DNA of 64,000 nucleotides from Dirofilaria immitis. Its lineage: Eukaryota; Nematoda; Chromadorea; Rhabditida; Onchocercidae. The notes beneath the pieces were generated by a model. That model searched no databases. It was not told where the DNA came from and worked only from the letters and a program-made list of their open reading frames with translations. The DNA lies in contig JAKNDB010000053.1 of assembly GCA_024305405.1 (NCBI GenBank), positions 248,001 through 312,000 of the forward strand, written 5' to 3'. Position numbers and translations under genes: made by a program. Of this stretch, positions 1 to 18,274 are shown piece after piece. The first letter of the stretch is position 1. Each line of letters starts with the position of its first letter.

Positions 1-2600
1 CGGTGGACACCTGAAAGGATCTTATTCCTCAAAGGACAAATACGAATAATAACATTTATTGCAAAATAAAATAATAAAAAAATCGATATTTTAGCAAAAA
101 CGAAACTTTTTTTATTCAAAAGAAGTTTTGCCAAAAGCCTTTAATAATGCATTTATGGAATATTCACAAAAAAATGCATTTATTATATATTACTGAAAAG
201 ACTTATTCTTCGTAAAGTATTATAATCATTATTATCATCAATTTACGGCATGCTGAATTTAAATCGGAAATGAAGCTTACTATTCTATATCACAACATTT
301 CACAGTTATTATCGAAGCTTCAGTGTAATATGAAACAGTCCGAATTCTATTTTTTCTTCCAATGAATGGTTGAATACCCATTTCTTGGAAGCATCATTCA
401 TAATTATTCTTGCAGCAATAAAATTTTATCAGTTTTAGCTTCAATAATTATTGGTGTATGTAAATGACCAAATTTATTGCTTTAAAGAGACGAAAAATAA
501 AAACGACGAAAGAAATACGGAAATATACCATGCAAATGGTACTTTCTTCTGTGTTGACATCACATAAAGTCTTTCATCATTTTCCAGTACTCGCATCAAA
601 CCAAAATCACAAATTTTAGCAACCTAAAACGAACAAAAATTTCAAATTAGTTCAATTTAGCTTATCATTTTACAACGATATATACAACGATAGATAAGTT
701 TCTTCATAGAAAGAGGGGAGAAACAGATGAATTCTATTTTTTTAATACAAAATACGAACTGCCAAATTATAATTCAAATATCGGATAGAGTAAAAATAAA
801 CGCTTAAAAAGCTTAAAAGCACCAACTCTTTTTCAAAAATAACGCCCAATTGTGCCAGCATTTGATATTCAATAGCTTAATTCGAATATTGAAATTTTCG
901 TAATAAACTAGATAAAATTTGAACTTACACGCTCCTGATTCGCTAACAAAACATTTCGTGCTGCAAGGTCACGATGAACGCAGTTCTTTGATTCCAAATA
1001 AGCCATACCCTGAAGTTAATCATATTCCAACAAATCGTATAGCTCATAACATCACTAATTTCTAAGCTTGTAATATAACACAAATAAAATTTTTACCTTA
1101 GCAATTTGCTGTGCATAGTCAATCAACATTGAAACTAGAATCACGGGCTTTTGGGTTGACCGTAAACGATCAATCAATGCACCACCGTCACAAAATTCAA
1201 CTACCTAAAATTACATTACCAAATTTTGGTATCCCAAATAGAAAATAACGGGTTTTTTAATTTATCGTTTAATTTATCATGATTATCAGTTAGTTAAAAA
1301 GTCGAAACATAATCGAATTATAAGTTATGCCAATTATTAAAATTTATATTTATAATTGCGAATTAAAAAGTAGATAGGAAAAAACGTACCATCATAGCTG
1401 GATTTGAAAAAACAATTCCATAAAGCTGGATTAAATTTGGATGTTTTAATTTTTGCATATTTGTAACTTCTCGTTGCAAATCTTCAATAATCTCTGGAGT
1501 TGAATCACGCAGAATTTTAACTGCAACATCTAATTTTCGATCCGCTCTCGGCTTCCATAAAGCACGCTTGACAATCGCAAATGATCCTTCGCCTAGCCGT
1601 TCCATTAATTTTATCTGAAGAAGCATTATTTACTAAAAACGTTACGCATTGCGATATAACTTTCATGATAAAATCTGTCAATACTAGTAAAATACATCTT
1701 GTTCCAATGTTACTCTGAAACAGTATATAGTATAGCATCATCATACTTAGGCCTTTCTCTCTTAAAGATATTACAATATCAACCATCCAGTTAGTAAACT
1801 TTATCAATTAGGTGACTAAATTTGCATTCGAGACATCCATTCATAAAGTAGTTATAAATTAAAAATTTGAATAGAACTTCCATATGATCTTCTCAAGGAC
1901 ATCTATAGAATTTCAACGTAATCTTCGTTCAAATGATAGATGTGATAATATTACATTTAATGTGCTTAATTAAAATTAACAGCAAAATAAATAGATTTCC
2001 TTCTTAAAACAAATCTTAATTTAATTTTACCTCTTCTTTAGCAATCAACGAAGTACCACCATTTTCGGAAAAAGGCCACAACAGTTCTGTTGCACCTCTT
2101 GTTGTCACAAGAACCTTTGTAGCTTCATGGCTATCTTTCTTCCCAATAGAAGAGAAAATCCCTTTTGATTTCTTATTTTTCTTTTTTTCTCCGCAATTGC
2201 AACTCGTAATCGACGAATAGCAGGTTGCGAAAGACCCGTATATGACTAAAATATATATTTTTAAGCTTTCATTTAAATAAAAAATGATTTTACCGGTTTC
2301 AACACTCGACAAAAATTATTTGAAAAAATCGAAAGCTTCTCAAACCAATGCAAAAAATGGAAAACTCCAATACTGCACTGGAAATTTTCGAAACATCAAT
2401 CTAGGAAGAACGTATTTTAGAGAAAATTTTAATATTTCATTTTATAAACTAACATACTTTTAATTCATCATCAGTAACATGATCGAAATGCTCCAAACGT
2501 GATAGCTGTAATTCCACACATAATTTACGTTCAAAATTTACCAAATCTGTTTCTTTAATACATCCTGAAGCGCTTCTTCTATATACACACTTTCTTCCAT
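1..2600 (-). CDS. ACK/TNK-family non-receptor tyrosine kinase (partial; 5' exons unassigned, 3' off window)
   Basis: Six exons plus a 10-nt start of a seventh can be joined in phase: 2458-2600, 2031-2245, 1390-1614, 1097-1204, 929-1009, 529-623 and 1-10. They encode a SAM-like N-terminal helix region ([20 protein letters not shown]), then a tyrosine kinase domain with a glycine loop [18 protein letters not shown] lysine, HRDLAARN catalytic loop, DFGLMR magnesium loop, and the ACK-type KVPFAWCPP activation-segment end, the last residues coming from the window's first ten bases. DFGLMR and KVPFAW are typical of ACK/TNK2 (C. elegans ARK-1 and SID-3), which act in endocytosis and in restraining EGFR/Ras signalling. 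Exon 2031-2245 is 215 nt and changes frame at an A7 run (2182-2188); 216 nt would restore it. The exon at 2600 starts in phase 2, so at least one upstream coding exon exists between 2600 and about 4600 that I could not place. Confidence 0.9.
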
Positions 2601-5600
2601 CTGCAATAAATGGAAACATATATATTGTCCTATATCAGTAATCTATTGTATGAATTTCTAAAAAGATGCTCGTAAATATGTGCATAGATAAATTTCTAAA
2701 AAAAAGAAGCCCATAAAAATATATGTATATATACATATATTATATTCATATATGTAAATACTAATATGAATATATATGTGCTTACATCTATGTATACACA
2801 TTTGTATTATTTACATATATCTGTTATATATACATATTTGTAAATATAAAAATTCAATCAAAATAACAATATGTTTATGAACAAAAATAATAAAAATTAG
2901 GATAACAGATATCAATTTCTTTTAGCTATAAATATACGCTTCGATTGAAAAAAGCTTTCAAATTATAATTAAGGCATACGTTACGATATAGACAATTAAG
3001 TCGACATTAATTATTTGAAATATCTTAAATTTTTCTCTTTCTTTTTTCTATTCTCTTCCAAAGTGTCAAATAGTTATGAAATTGTCAGAAGCTAAAATGA
3101 TAATATTATTCAAGTTTATTACCTAATCTTTTATCACCTCATTTCTTATCATTTATCTGAAAATCTAATCCCGTAATATCATTTCAACTCTCTTCATTTG
3201 TTGCGTAATTTTTTGTCTATTATAAATAATTAAGATTATGTTAATATATGTAGTAAAAAGTTAAAATATCAAAAGTAGAAATATGTATTAGTTCAGTAAA
3301 AATTAATTTGAAAAATATAATTGTAACGTATAATATAATATAATGTGAACAAATAAACATCAAATCACAAGAATACCTGATCAAATTCTTATCACTGATT
3401 CTTATCTCCAATTAGTCTTCACTAAATTAAACATTATGTGCGCTATTTTAGGCAATAATTTTACAGATGACAAAAATGCTTACATAATTAATTAAGAAAT
3501 AAAAATTAAAAAGAATAAACAATTATGCAATATGAAGCGTTATATCTAAATATGTATAAATTTAAAGTTTTACAGTATTAGTTGGTAAGCATCGATGAGA
3601 AATAATGGAAGGCATCAACTAATTATGATGTTAATAAATATGCTAATCGATTAGTTTGTTAATTTATCATATTACTATAAATATCTGTAGTTTATCGAAA
3701 CATAATTTCGCATTATTATTTGATTGAATTATAAATATGAAATGATATTTGAAGAATATTCATGAAAATTCAGACTAATATGATTAGCTCTATCTAATTA
3801 TTATCAATTTCGTTGGTATAATATTTTTATTCTTAATCATTTAATATATGAAATGATAAATCATTTCATATATTATCAATATTATCAAACTAATCATATC
3901 CTTAATTGTTGCTCAATTTGGCTATTATTTAATATCAAATTAATTATTTCAATAGCTAAGCCATTCGTTGGATTATAAAATTCAAACAGAACATTTAACA
4001 TGAAAAATACTGTAACAAAGGATTATTTTCTCGATATATAATCATAGAAAAATAAATCTTGGCCCGTATAAAAATTAGTTCTTTTAAATTAAATTTTTAG
4101 CCAACTAGGAAAAAAATAAAGTTATCGATGATATTTTGAAAAATATTGTATTTTAAAAAATAATACAACAAAAACTTATTCCGTAAATTAACCCAAGAGA
4201 TAATGAAAAATGAAGAGAGTGAAGGAGAGCATCAGATATTGTAGAAAACTAACTTATACAATTTCAAAAAAAAAAAGAAAAACAGCATAGAGAGAGAAGG
4301 ACACAAAGATGACGGATTGTAATCATCCAATTTACAATAACAACTAAAACATTCAAATTTAGGAGCGCAATTCCATGCAAACATCAGCTAATGCCACATT
4401 TCAATCCCATTCATTCTAAAACGTATCGATAAAGGGAGTACGGTAAATTTACAGTAACTATCGAATCAATTTTGAAATATTGATTGATTAGCGTCTCAGT
4501 TGCGAAATATATAAGTCTACTGTTATCGGCGGATAGGGAAATTTAGTTTTTGATTTTTTTTGTCCCAAAAAGGAGGATTTCGCTGAATTTCGATAGTTTC
4601 TAACTTTAAACTTTGACCTACCATTTATAAGCAATATAAATCAAAGTAGATAATTCACAAATATATACATTAAATGGTAAGAGTATGAATTTAAATTAAA
4701 CTATAAATTTAAGTTAGACTATCAGATAGGAAAAGAAATTTAGGAATAGATAAAATAAATTTCTTCAAAACATTGATATGATACTTGATAGTGAACAATT
4801 TAAGTAAAAACATTTCTGTTAGGATGAAATCAAAACTCAACATATTATTTATTGATAACTGCAATAAACAAAAATGAAATGTTATTTTATTAAGTTAAAA
4901 TTTATTTTCTTCTTCTTTCATGCTCTATGCTCAATAATATTTAACAATGCAATATGACTCATATTAAGTTTTTTTTTTTTTTTTTTTTTACTGAAAAGAA
5001 AAGGTTAATTTTATTTACGAATTCAGTAATAAATTTTTGCAATAATATTAATCATCCAAAGATTTGCTGATAAGTTGAAAGAAATTTGAGAGGAAGAAAA
5101 ATTTCTTTAAAAATTTTTAAAATTAAATTTACAATAATTAAAATATAATCTGTATCAGGTTTAATAAAAATTATTTTCAACATTATTAATTCATTTTTTT
5201 TCTGTTAATTTTTCATTATCAATATGATATCGTCATTTTAGTTGTAGTAATTGTAATATACTTCATCGTATTTTCTTATCATTGCAATCATCTGTTATCA
5301 TTTCGGGAATGATCATATCAATAGCATTATTTAATGAACTAAACTTATTATACATTTTTACTTTTTATGCATTCATCTAAAATTTCTGATTTTTCATTGT
5401 GCTTATCAAATGAATGATTGAAATTAGCATGAGCAAAAATTTGAATGGTATGAAAATTTCATTTTTATAAAATAAAATTTTATATGTAACAGAATTAATA
5501 CTATAAAAAAATATATATAAGTATTATTTTACGTATATTAATTATAACATTTCACGTATTCATTTTAATTAAGCAAAATTTATAAATAAATGAAAATAAT

Positions 5601-6417
5601 ATAAATTTAATTAATTGTACAAAATAATAAATAGCAAAAAATTGATGAATAAAAAAGATCAGAATTTGAAGCAAAATTAGATTGCCAGACGCAAATGATG
5701 AATAATACATTCAAATCAAATGTGAAACTGATTGATTTATACTAACCAAAAAAAAAAATATAGAAAATTTTTCATCGTCATCAATATTTAATGTTAGCTG
5801 TATATATTTAGTATCATTGCTATCAGCTTAAAATTTACATTTTTTTTAAATGAATTTCATCATTGCTTTCATTCATTTAATTTTATCAACTGATAAAAAA
5901 AAAGAAAGAGAAACATAAATGATATAAATAATCAAACAAATGATAATTATGATTAATATAATAGTTATGCAATGTATCCGTACGACATGATATCATAAAT
6001 AAAGAAGAAAAAACAATAAAATAATTACAAACGAATGATAAATAAAACTTTTTTGCGAATAAAATAAAATGATTTTAAATAAAATGATAATAAATAAAAT
6101 AATCAAACATAGTATTACAATTTGATATCAATGATAAGAGAATAAAGAATGCTACTTTCTAAAATGATTAAAATTTGGGAAGTATTAGATTTTTTTCTAT
6201 ATCAGTACTTGCTAAATTGAAGTGTTATCTTTCTCTTACAATTTAGTAACTGCTCAAATATTTTCCACCATTGTATCACTATATATATATGTATGTGTGT
6301 GTGTGTGTGTTGATAAGAGAATAAAAATGAATAATTTATCAAATATCTCTAACAATCAATCAATTTCCTATTAAATATTCAAATCAGCTTCGAATAATGA
6401 TAGGAAAAAAATGCACC
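2601..6417. other. AT-rich stretch between kinase exon and MBLAC1-like gene; likely 5' intron and promoter of the kinase
   Basis: No supported exon seen on either strand. The stretch must contain the missing first exon(s) of the minus-strand kinase. Around 4300-4620 the sequence is more complex and less AT-rich than its surroundings, with a TATATA-like run near 4510 on the minus strand; this is a possible promoter or 5' region but is not proven. A perfect 16-bp inverted repeat with a 2-nt loop lies at 3842-3875. A T-run of about 20 lies near 4970-4990, and a TA/TG microsatellite at about 6281-6310. Confidence 0.4.
3842..3875. repeat. Perfect AT-rich inverted repeat (16-bp arms, 2-nt loop)
   Basis: TAATATATGAAATGAT at 3842-3857 is followed by AA and then its exact reverse complement at 3860-3875. 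It could form a cruciform or hairpin. It lies in noncoding DNA, and such palindromes are common by chance in AT-rich genomes. Confidence 0.75.
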
Positions 6418-7051
6418 CTAAATATTTTTCAATTTATTTTTGAACATACTGCCATGTCCAGGAATAATCCAATCTGCTTCATTCAATATTATTTTACGGC
6501 TTTTTCTTGCTCTTCCGGATATTTACTATTTGCTTTCCAATTATCATTATCATTTTCCTCTTCAAAAATATCACCTAAAATTGTCAAACTGTCTAAAAAT
6601 TATATATATATATTTTTTTTTGATAAATTTTTTCTTCAATTATCGTAAGAATGAAAATAGCTTACGGACCTACGATAGCAATTGTGCCATATTCGGTATC
6701 TGTTACGATGATGCTACGATCATGATCGGTATGTCCAGGTGTTAGTCTTATCTGCACAGAATTATCCAATACATGAGCATCCTATAAAATAATAAATTAC
6801 AGTATCTCGCTGTAACGTAATACAGTATTATGGATTATATAACATCGTTAATATACTTACAGTTTTATTTTTTATATCAGATTATGCTAATCAACATTTT
6901 CCATTCTATCAATAATATTATTTTTCGTAATTTTTAAAAGAAGCTTCCTAAGCGAAATGATTTTTAAAATACTGTCCATTTTCTTGCAATATCTAATATT
7001 CCACGCTCATGTAGTTTTCTACTAATTATAATATGGGTTAAAGGTCAATCT

Positions 7052-7083
<32 letters not shown>

Positions 7084-8218
7084 TGCATACAAATTGTATA
7101 TATATATATATGTTGCATACAAATTGAACCCTCAGAACAAAAGCGATAAGCAGGATCAGAGCCTTGGATTCATATATATATATGTATATAAAATTATCAG
7201 AATTGTTTAATCATATACATGATTAAAGAACTATTTTATTTTAAGTCATAAATTAAAAACAGTATTGTTTTTTTTTTCTAAAACTTACAGTATTATTAAT
7301 CAAAAACCAAAAACTATAAAGAGAATAAATGTAACAGAAGAAGTAGATAATATGTTAAGAAGACAGTATTTGATATTATTTCATTGTCAAGCATTCTATT
7401 ATCACTGATAAGATAACAATTATACAAAATATATTGAATAGGATAATAAAGTAGAACAATCAATTGTACCATACAAATTTCATAAATACCATTCTCGGCC
7501 ATATCATCATTCATATAAATTTTGGCTTGTTGGAAAAGTGATAAATTACCACAGTGGTCACTATGTCCATGGGTTATTATCAGATCGGTTATATCATCAC
7601 AATTTAATGAATATTTTAAAAGTGCTGCAAAAAAAATCATTTTATAAGTATTGAAACTTATCATCAAATGATTACTATACATTAATATATTCGACTAACG
7701 CTTTCAATAGTGTAAAATATACAAAATTACTTGTAATTAATAAAACCATTGGTAAAAATGTGATGATCATCGAAGTACTGATTATTTGAATGGAAATTAA
7801 TGTGATTATCATATTTCTGATAAGCTTAAAAATCGCATCGATACATAGAATGTGAGTAACTTGTTTCCGCATATTACTTGTAATTATTATTAGTACGAAT
7901 ATATTCGAAATTCTTTCATTTCTAATTTCTAATCTTTCATTTCTGATATTTTTCGATCCGGTAAAACTCCACAAATTGTTCAATTCAAGTATAAATTTCA
8001 AGAAATTTAAGAAAAACGAAAAAAATATGTCAATAAACCTTGAATAATATTTGTACCATTCCATGGATCACCGCAATCTACCAAAATTTTCTTCCTTTCA
8101 GTTATAATCAATGTTACAGTACCAGATGCTTCTGAACAACCGTCTTTTTTGCTTTTCTACAGTAACCATCCAACAATACATATACTTTTGGATATTTGCT
8201 CATCATACCATATTCCAT
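6418..8218 (-). CDS. Metallo-beta-lactamase domain protein, MBLAC1/SWIP-10 family
   Basis: Four exons (8039-8218, 7470-7624, 6670-6781, 6418-6574; stop 6418-6420) give about 201 residues, the full small MBL fold. Visible motifs are ILVDCGDPWNG, the zinc ligand motif THGHSDHCGNL, TPGHTDHDRSI, IVGDIFE and a C-terminal IPGHGSMF; these carry the family's metal-binding His and Asp residues. Human MBLAC1 is reported as a nuclease for histone mRNA 3' ends, and C. elegans SWIP-10 acts in glia to limit dopamine-neuron signalling; the substrate here is inferred only from family. Two single-base losses must be allowed for: A6 at 8145-8150 in exon 1 and A5 at 6501-6505 in exon 4. Each restores one open frame and correct splice phase. 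The start at 8218 is the first ATG before the conserved VYVLLDG strand. It is divergent from mrps-28, 376 bp away. Confidence 0.9.
7048..7126. repeat. TATC microsatellite plus duplicated TA-rich unit
   Basis: A run of TCTA tetranucleotides (about 7048-7071) passes into (TA)n. A short unit containing GTTGCATACAAATTG is then repeated twice in tandem with (TA)n between. It lies in the 6782-7469 intron of the MBLAC1-like gene. Confidence 0.8.
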
Positions 8219-8594
8219 CCAATAAAATTCTTTGTATAGACTTCACAAAAATAAACTTTAATAAAAGTAAACTTCACCAAGATCAGTGAAAAACAATATA
8301 TAACTAAAAAATCACCGTAGAAATCTTGCAAATAGAAATTTAACGCATTGTCATATTAGGCTCTGGAATAAAATGCGTTAAAATTTGACTCATGAGTTCT
8401 GGATTTTGAAAAATATGGATGAGTCGAGCTGAAAATTGCAAGTCGTGCATTGATGACCTGTGGTGTTGCTAGAGTGTTTAGACAGGTTTGGTAGCCTTCG
8501 ATCACTACGTTGTTCCGGATTGGAAGTTTTTGTGGTGGAATAGATATTAATGATCTTTGATCATTTTTAAATATTTATCTTATAGAAACGGTAG
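8219..8594. promoter_or_regulatory. Shared divergent promoter region, MBLAC1-like (-) / mrps-28 (+)
   Basis: This 376-bp gap between two head-to-head starts is less AT-rich than neighbouring DNA (especially 8400-8530), as expected of a compact bidirectional promoter. An acceptor-like TATCTTATAG at 8576-8585 lies ten bases before the mrps-28 ATG and is a likely spliced-leader or 5'UTR acceptor. No core promoter motif is clear. Confidence 0.45.
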
Positions 8595-10573
8595 ATGTTT
8601 GGACCGCAAATTCGTTTCTTGCAACTTGTCCATTCTTTGAAACGGATCGAATATTGGAGAAGTTGCAGTGACATCTCAGACAGTCAAGCAGTACCTTCCA
8701 CATCATCAGCAATTTCTTCCAATGAAGAGCAGCAATACTCAGGAAAGTTAATGAGTGAAGATGAAATCAAACAGGTTTGACAATTTTTAAAACTTTGAAA
8801 TTCATACGAGTGAAATTATTTATTCGGTAGTCTGGGATTTTTATCCATTTTATAAGGGCTTTTATTTATATATAATTGATTTTACACAGTATTTGAAAAT
8901 TACTATTCGTTATATTTATCTCCAAAATAACATTCGTATTTTTGACACATATATCCAATCTTCATATCATTCTGCATACTTTCTCTAAAAAAATGATTTT
9001 CATATCATTTAATATATTTTTATGTTTACATTATCTAGAAATGATTTCTTAGTGCTCATGGTTTTTTTCATACTTCTGAGCATTTTTCCAGTCTTTCAGG
9101 AATATATTCCAGAAAATAAGTTGGAAAAAATAGTGTAGAACTCGTTTATAGAAATATTCTGTTTATGTTGAATAAGTATTCATTATTTAACTCAATTTTC
9201 TATCTTTGAAAAGAATGTAAGGTTTAATGATAACAGACAGTGTTATAATAATGCATGCAAACAGAAATAAATACAATCCAGTTTGCGAAATTTTATTTAT
9301 GAAAAGTTGGAATAAAATAGGAATGAGGACAATCTTCAAAATCCAATAAAATACATGAGAGAGTAATGACATTATATGGTAATATTTACTGTGTTTGTAT
9401 TATTAAATAAAAAATATTGGTCTTGAAAATTATTTTTTCCTCTTTTATTCGCCATTGTTTGAATACAGTTTTAGATCTATCAGAATTGTATTAGAATGTT
9501 AGTTGCCATGGAATTTTCAAACTGTTTTGAAGTACTCATTATGAAGTAATTCTCTGTTTGCTCATGAATTGATTGATTATTTGTATAAAGTAAGAAGTTC
9601 TTTCATCAACAACTTGGAGAAATTTTCTCTTTCTGAAAGTTAGAAGGAAGAGATTAATTGAAAAAGAATATTTAAAAAAATGTTCGTGATTCTGAGATAT
9701 TATCTCTTTTGAGAATAAGGAAAATTGAGTTTCAAATTTATTTTTCCATTTTAAGAATATGAAATTTGATTATCCTTACTATGTATGTTTTTATTTGAGG
9801 ATCACAAACGCTTCGCAGAATTATTTCGACGTTCAAAATTTGTACAGCTTGGTGATTTCGAGGGACGAATAGTTATAGGAGAAATTGTGCGCCGAATTAT
9901 GAATGATTTGTATATTGATATGGGACTAAAATTTAATGCTGTCTGTAAAGCACCGATGATGAAGAATGAGTTAGTTATTTGATCAGTATTTGTGATTCCT
10001 GATTTTTTTCAGTTCATCTCTTTGCATCAATATTTTTTACACGATGAAATCAGGTCTCATTGATTATTAGGAATTTAAATTGATTTTTCTTTCATTCTAT
10101 AATATTGTACGTTTTTTTCATCATATTTCAATGACCTTCACGTTCTAAGCAAACCTTTACACATTACCACGTGTTTTTATGAAGGAGTATGATAGTTGCG
10201 ATTTCGTAATAGTTTAATTGAATGATTCGATAGGATCAATTCCAATACGATTGTTTACCACTTCTTCTTTTAGTATTTCTTCCATTATTTATTGTATAAA
10301 ATATCATTCGACATTATTTCCTCCTCAGATAGCGAAAAATTGTGTTTCAGAAGTTATATAATAGGAGCAAAAGTTCTTCTTCGTTTGCATGATCCTGAAC
10401 TTTCTGAGCTATTTTTGGGTTCCACAAAAGAGTTAACGTTATTGGAAGCCGATGCAACTCTTCTCGGTTTGTATCATCCAAATTCAGACAAATCGATGAA
10501 AACCGCTTTCCTTAAAAACATAGAAGACGAAGGTATCATCATTTGCAATTTTTGGTTCCAGTTCACTGGTTAA
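8595..10573 (+). CDS. mrps-28: Mitochondrial small ribosomal subunit protein bS1m-type, MRPS28
   Basis: Three exons, 8595-8774, 9800-9969 and 10351-10573, join in phase to about 190 residues, close to the 187 of human MRPS28. The first exon supplies a weakly conserved, basic N-terminus compatible with mitochondrial import. The conserved core then follows: FAELFRRSKFVQLGDFEGR, NDLYIDMGLKFNAVC, GAKVLLRLHDPELSELFLGS and LTLLEADATLLGL, lining up with the human S1-like/OB region. The protein is a structural part of the mitochondrial 28S subunit. The intron 1 acceptor is TTTGAG rather than TTTCAG. The last residues after IEDEG are not conserved: a donor-like GAAG|GTATC at about 10531 leaves open a further short 3' exon. 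The start at 8595 sits just after an unpaired acceptor at 8585. Confidence 0.88.
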
Positions 10574-13096
10574 GATTATTATATCAGGTCGATTCTCTTT
10601 AGATTACTGAGAGATTTTCCTTATATATATTTTCCTAGTGATTTAACTTTTATTTCAAACATCTGAACAGTAGATTTTGAGTTAGTTCCCAATTCAGTGA
10701 GCTAAAAGATAGCATGTCATTTATATACATTTAATAATAAACTCTAAAATCTGTAACGGCAATTAATTTTAGTGAAAAGAATTGGAGCTTCGGCATCAGA
10801 AATTGCTGCAGAGCAGAAGATGAGCTGAATACAATGTATTGAAATGTCAGGGAATGGAAATTTGAAGTTTGACAGAATTGGAAGAACAAACTAGGATTTG
10901 AAATTGGAGATTGAATTCTCAAACTTGCTAAGCTAAAATTATGAGAATTGAAACTGTGAATTGAAAAAAATTGAAATTCCCGATTTTTTATGCAGTATTC
11001 ATCAGAATGCATAAATTAAAGAATTTCTCAAATGTTTTAATTTAAAAAAAAATGTTATGTTTGAGATTGGATATTTTTATCTTTTTTAATGTTGGTATGG
11101 CCTCTATTTTTTTGTGGTTCCTTTCCTTTGATGTCTCGAAATCTTATTATATAAATGCGTACATAAAAATTGCCAACAATCATTTTGTTTGGTTTGTCGA
11201 TATCATTATGCAAGATAGCATGCTTGCTGCAACAATGGCAGTCATTTCTTCAACAGTTTAGCAAATAAGCATACATTTCATTTACATCAGTTATCTAACA
11301 ATTATACTTTATATTTTTAGAATTGAATTAGTTTATCATCTTGCTTGAAAGCTATGTATAGTAATTTAAGCCGATAAAAATAAGAAACCATTAATTCTTA
11401 ATGGATTATATTAGTTTCATTAAATACATATATGAACATAATTTCAGGTCTAATAGAATAGAGATGGATGATGACTCATAATCATTGTTTACTGTAATTA
11501 TTTCTAAGCTCAATGTTTTTTTATTTGATTTAAGTTATGACATTTTAATACATTCGTCAAATCTTTATCGAAATCAACAGTAGTAAATGAAACTATATTG
11601 GCCAAATCTTTATTAGAATTGTACTTTTTCCGAATAATAAATGAACGAAGTGTTTTTTTTTTAAATTGATCTTAATAATTAATTTATCAAGACTTATCAA
11701 TGCAAAATGTCGTATCTAATTCCACCATTAATTTCTATGTAATAGCTATTATGGGATGTAATTTTCTCTCCGAATTCTTAATAATTTTCAATATTTTTGA
11801 TAATTTAGTAGATTTTTGCAACTATTTTTACAAAGAAAATATGAAAGTTTGGAAGTAAGAATGAGAAAAGTCTAAATACTTAATCAGTTTGATCTCTCAT
11901 TTTTTTTGTTTATCATCTTCAACTCAATATTTAGTTGGTACTATTATATTGGATGATATGGTAGTTTCTATCATTTGTTAATTTCTTTATTTTAGAATGA
12001 ATTCATTGTTTTCATCATTTCGTTATTTCAATCTTTATTAAATCAAGTTTTAGTTTAAATAAATATTGTATTTCAGGTAATATATAGCTTATACCGGATA
12101 ATATTTATAATTCATCGATTTACTCTATTTTCTTTCTTTTTTTTATTAAATTTTATTTTTAGCACTTACTTGAATTTTCTAATAATGGATATGACCATTA
12201 ATAGACAAGATTTTATACTTTGCAAAAAATTTTTAAATAAAAAATGTCTATTTGAAATCTTTTTATAATTTAGTATCGAAAAATTAAATTATTTTGCAAT
12301 TATATTTTCTAAGAAAACAGAAATGCAAGTAGCTGTCATGAATATTAATTATTGCTAAAAAAAGTTAATAAAAATAAATCGTAAAAAATGTGAACAAATG
12401 TAATGAATCATGTAACTAATTTTACACTCCTTAAAATCATTTTTTATGCGTTTTTTTTCTCCTACACGTCTACTTTATCTTATCTTGATCCAACTAAATT
12501 CGCATTCTTTTACGTCTATAAAAAAGACGCGTAAAAAATGATCCTAAGAAATATAAAATTAGTTAATATGATTCATTACATCTACTTACATTTTTACGAT
12601 TTATTTTGTTAATTTCCTTAGCGATAATTAATATTCGCGATAGTAACATAAGTTCAAGTGATTATCCTGGCATGATAAATAGTGATTACTCTGGCTTCCG
12701 ATAGTAATATGAATTTGTCATATTATTAAATATTATTACAGTCTGGGATATTAGAATAGTTTTTAGTATTTATAGAAGAAAATCGATGATAACTCATTTG
12801 AACCAAGAAGTATTTCTGTTATTGTTGATGAGTTTATTATACGTCATCAATCGATAAATAAATTGCTCTTAGGTTGCAATATATCAATGAGTTCAATTAG
12901 AATTATTGATGTAATTGAGTGTAATAAAAGAATGATGATGTTCAGTAGGTTGGAAAAAAACCAACTCGATCAACAATAGAAGTAAATAACGGATGGATAG
13001 ATAGATGACTATTTCAATTTATTCAGTGATAAATTATAGACGAGATTTTTTTATTTTTATTAAAAAAAAATGTTTCTTGCCTAATTTTCATTTTAG
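10574..13096. other. Intergenic, AT-rich; contains a foldback element
   Basis: No exon with recognisable conservation was found on either strand. Short open frames here, such as 11052-11261 (+) and 10731-11012 (-), look like chance frames. The only structured feature is the long inverted repeat at 12341-12635. A TTTTAG acceptor at 13091-13096 marks the 5' boundary of the PFK first coding exon. Confidence 0.5.
12341..12635. mobile_element. Foldback / MITE-like element with ~110-bp inverted arms
   Basis: Left arm 12341-12450 (begins AATATTAATTATTGCTAA) and right arm about 12529-12635 (ends TTAGCGATAATTAATATT) are imperfect reverse complements over about 110 bp, differing at scattered bases and small gaps, with a ~78-bp less symmetrical centre. 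There is no coding capacity. No clear target-site duplication is visible beside the arms, so the mechanism is unproven. It could be a non-autonomous DNA transposon, an old foldback element, or a locally generated inverted duplication. Confidence 0.7.
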
Positions 13097-13108
13097 GGAG
13101 AGAAAAAA

Positions 13109-18274
<5,166 letters not shown>

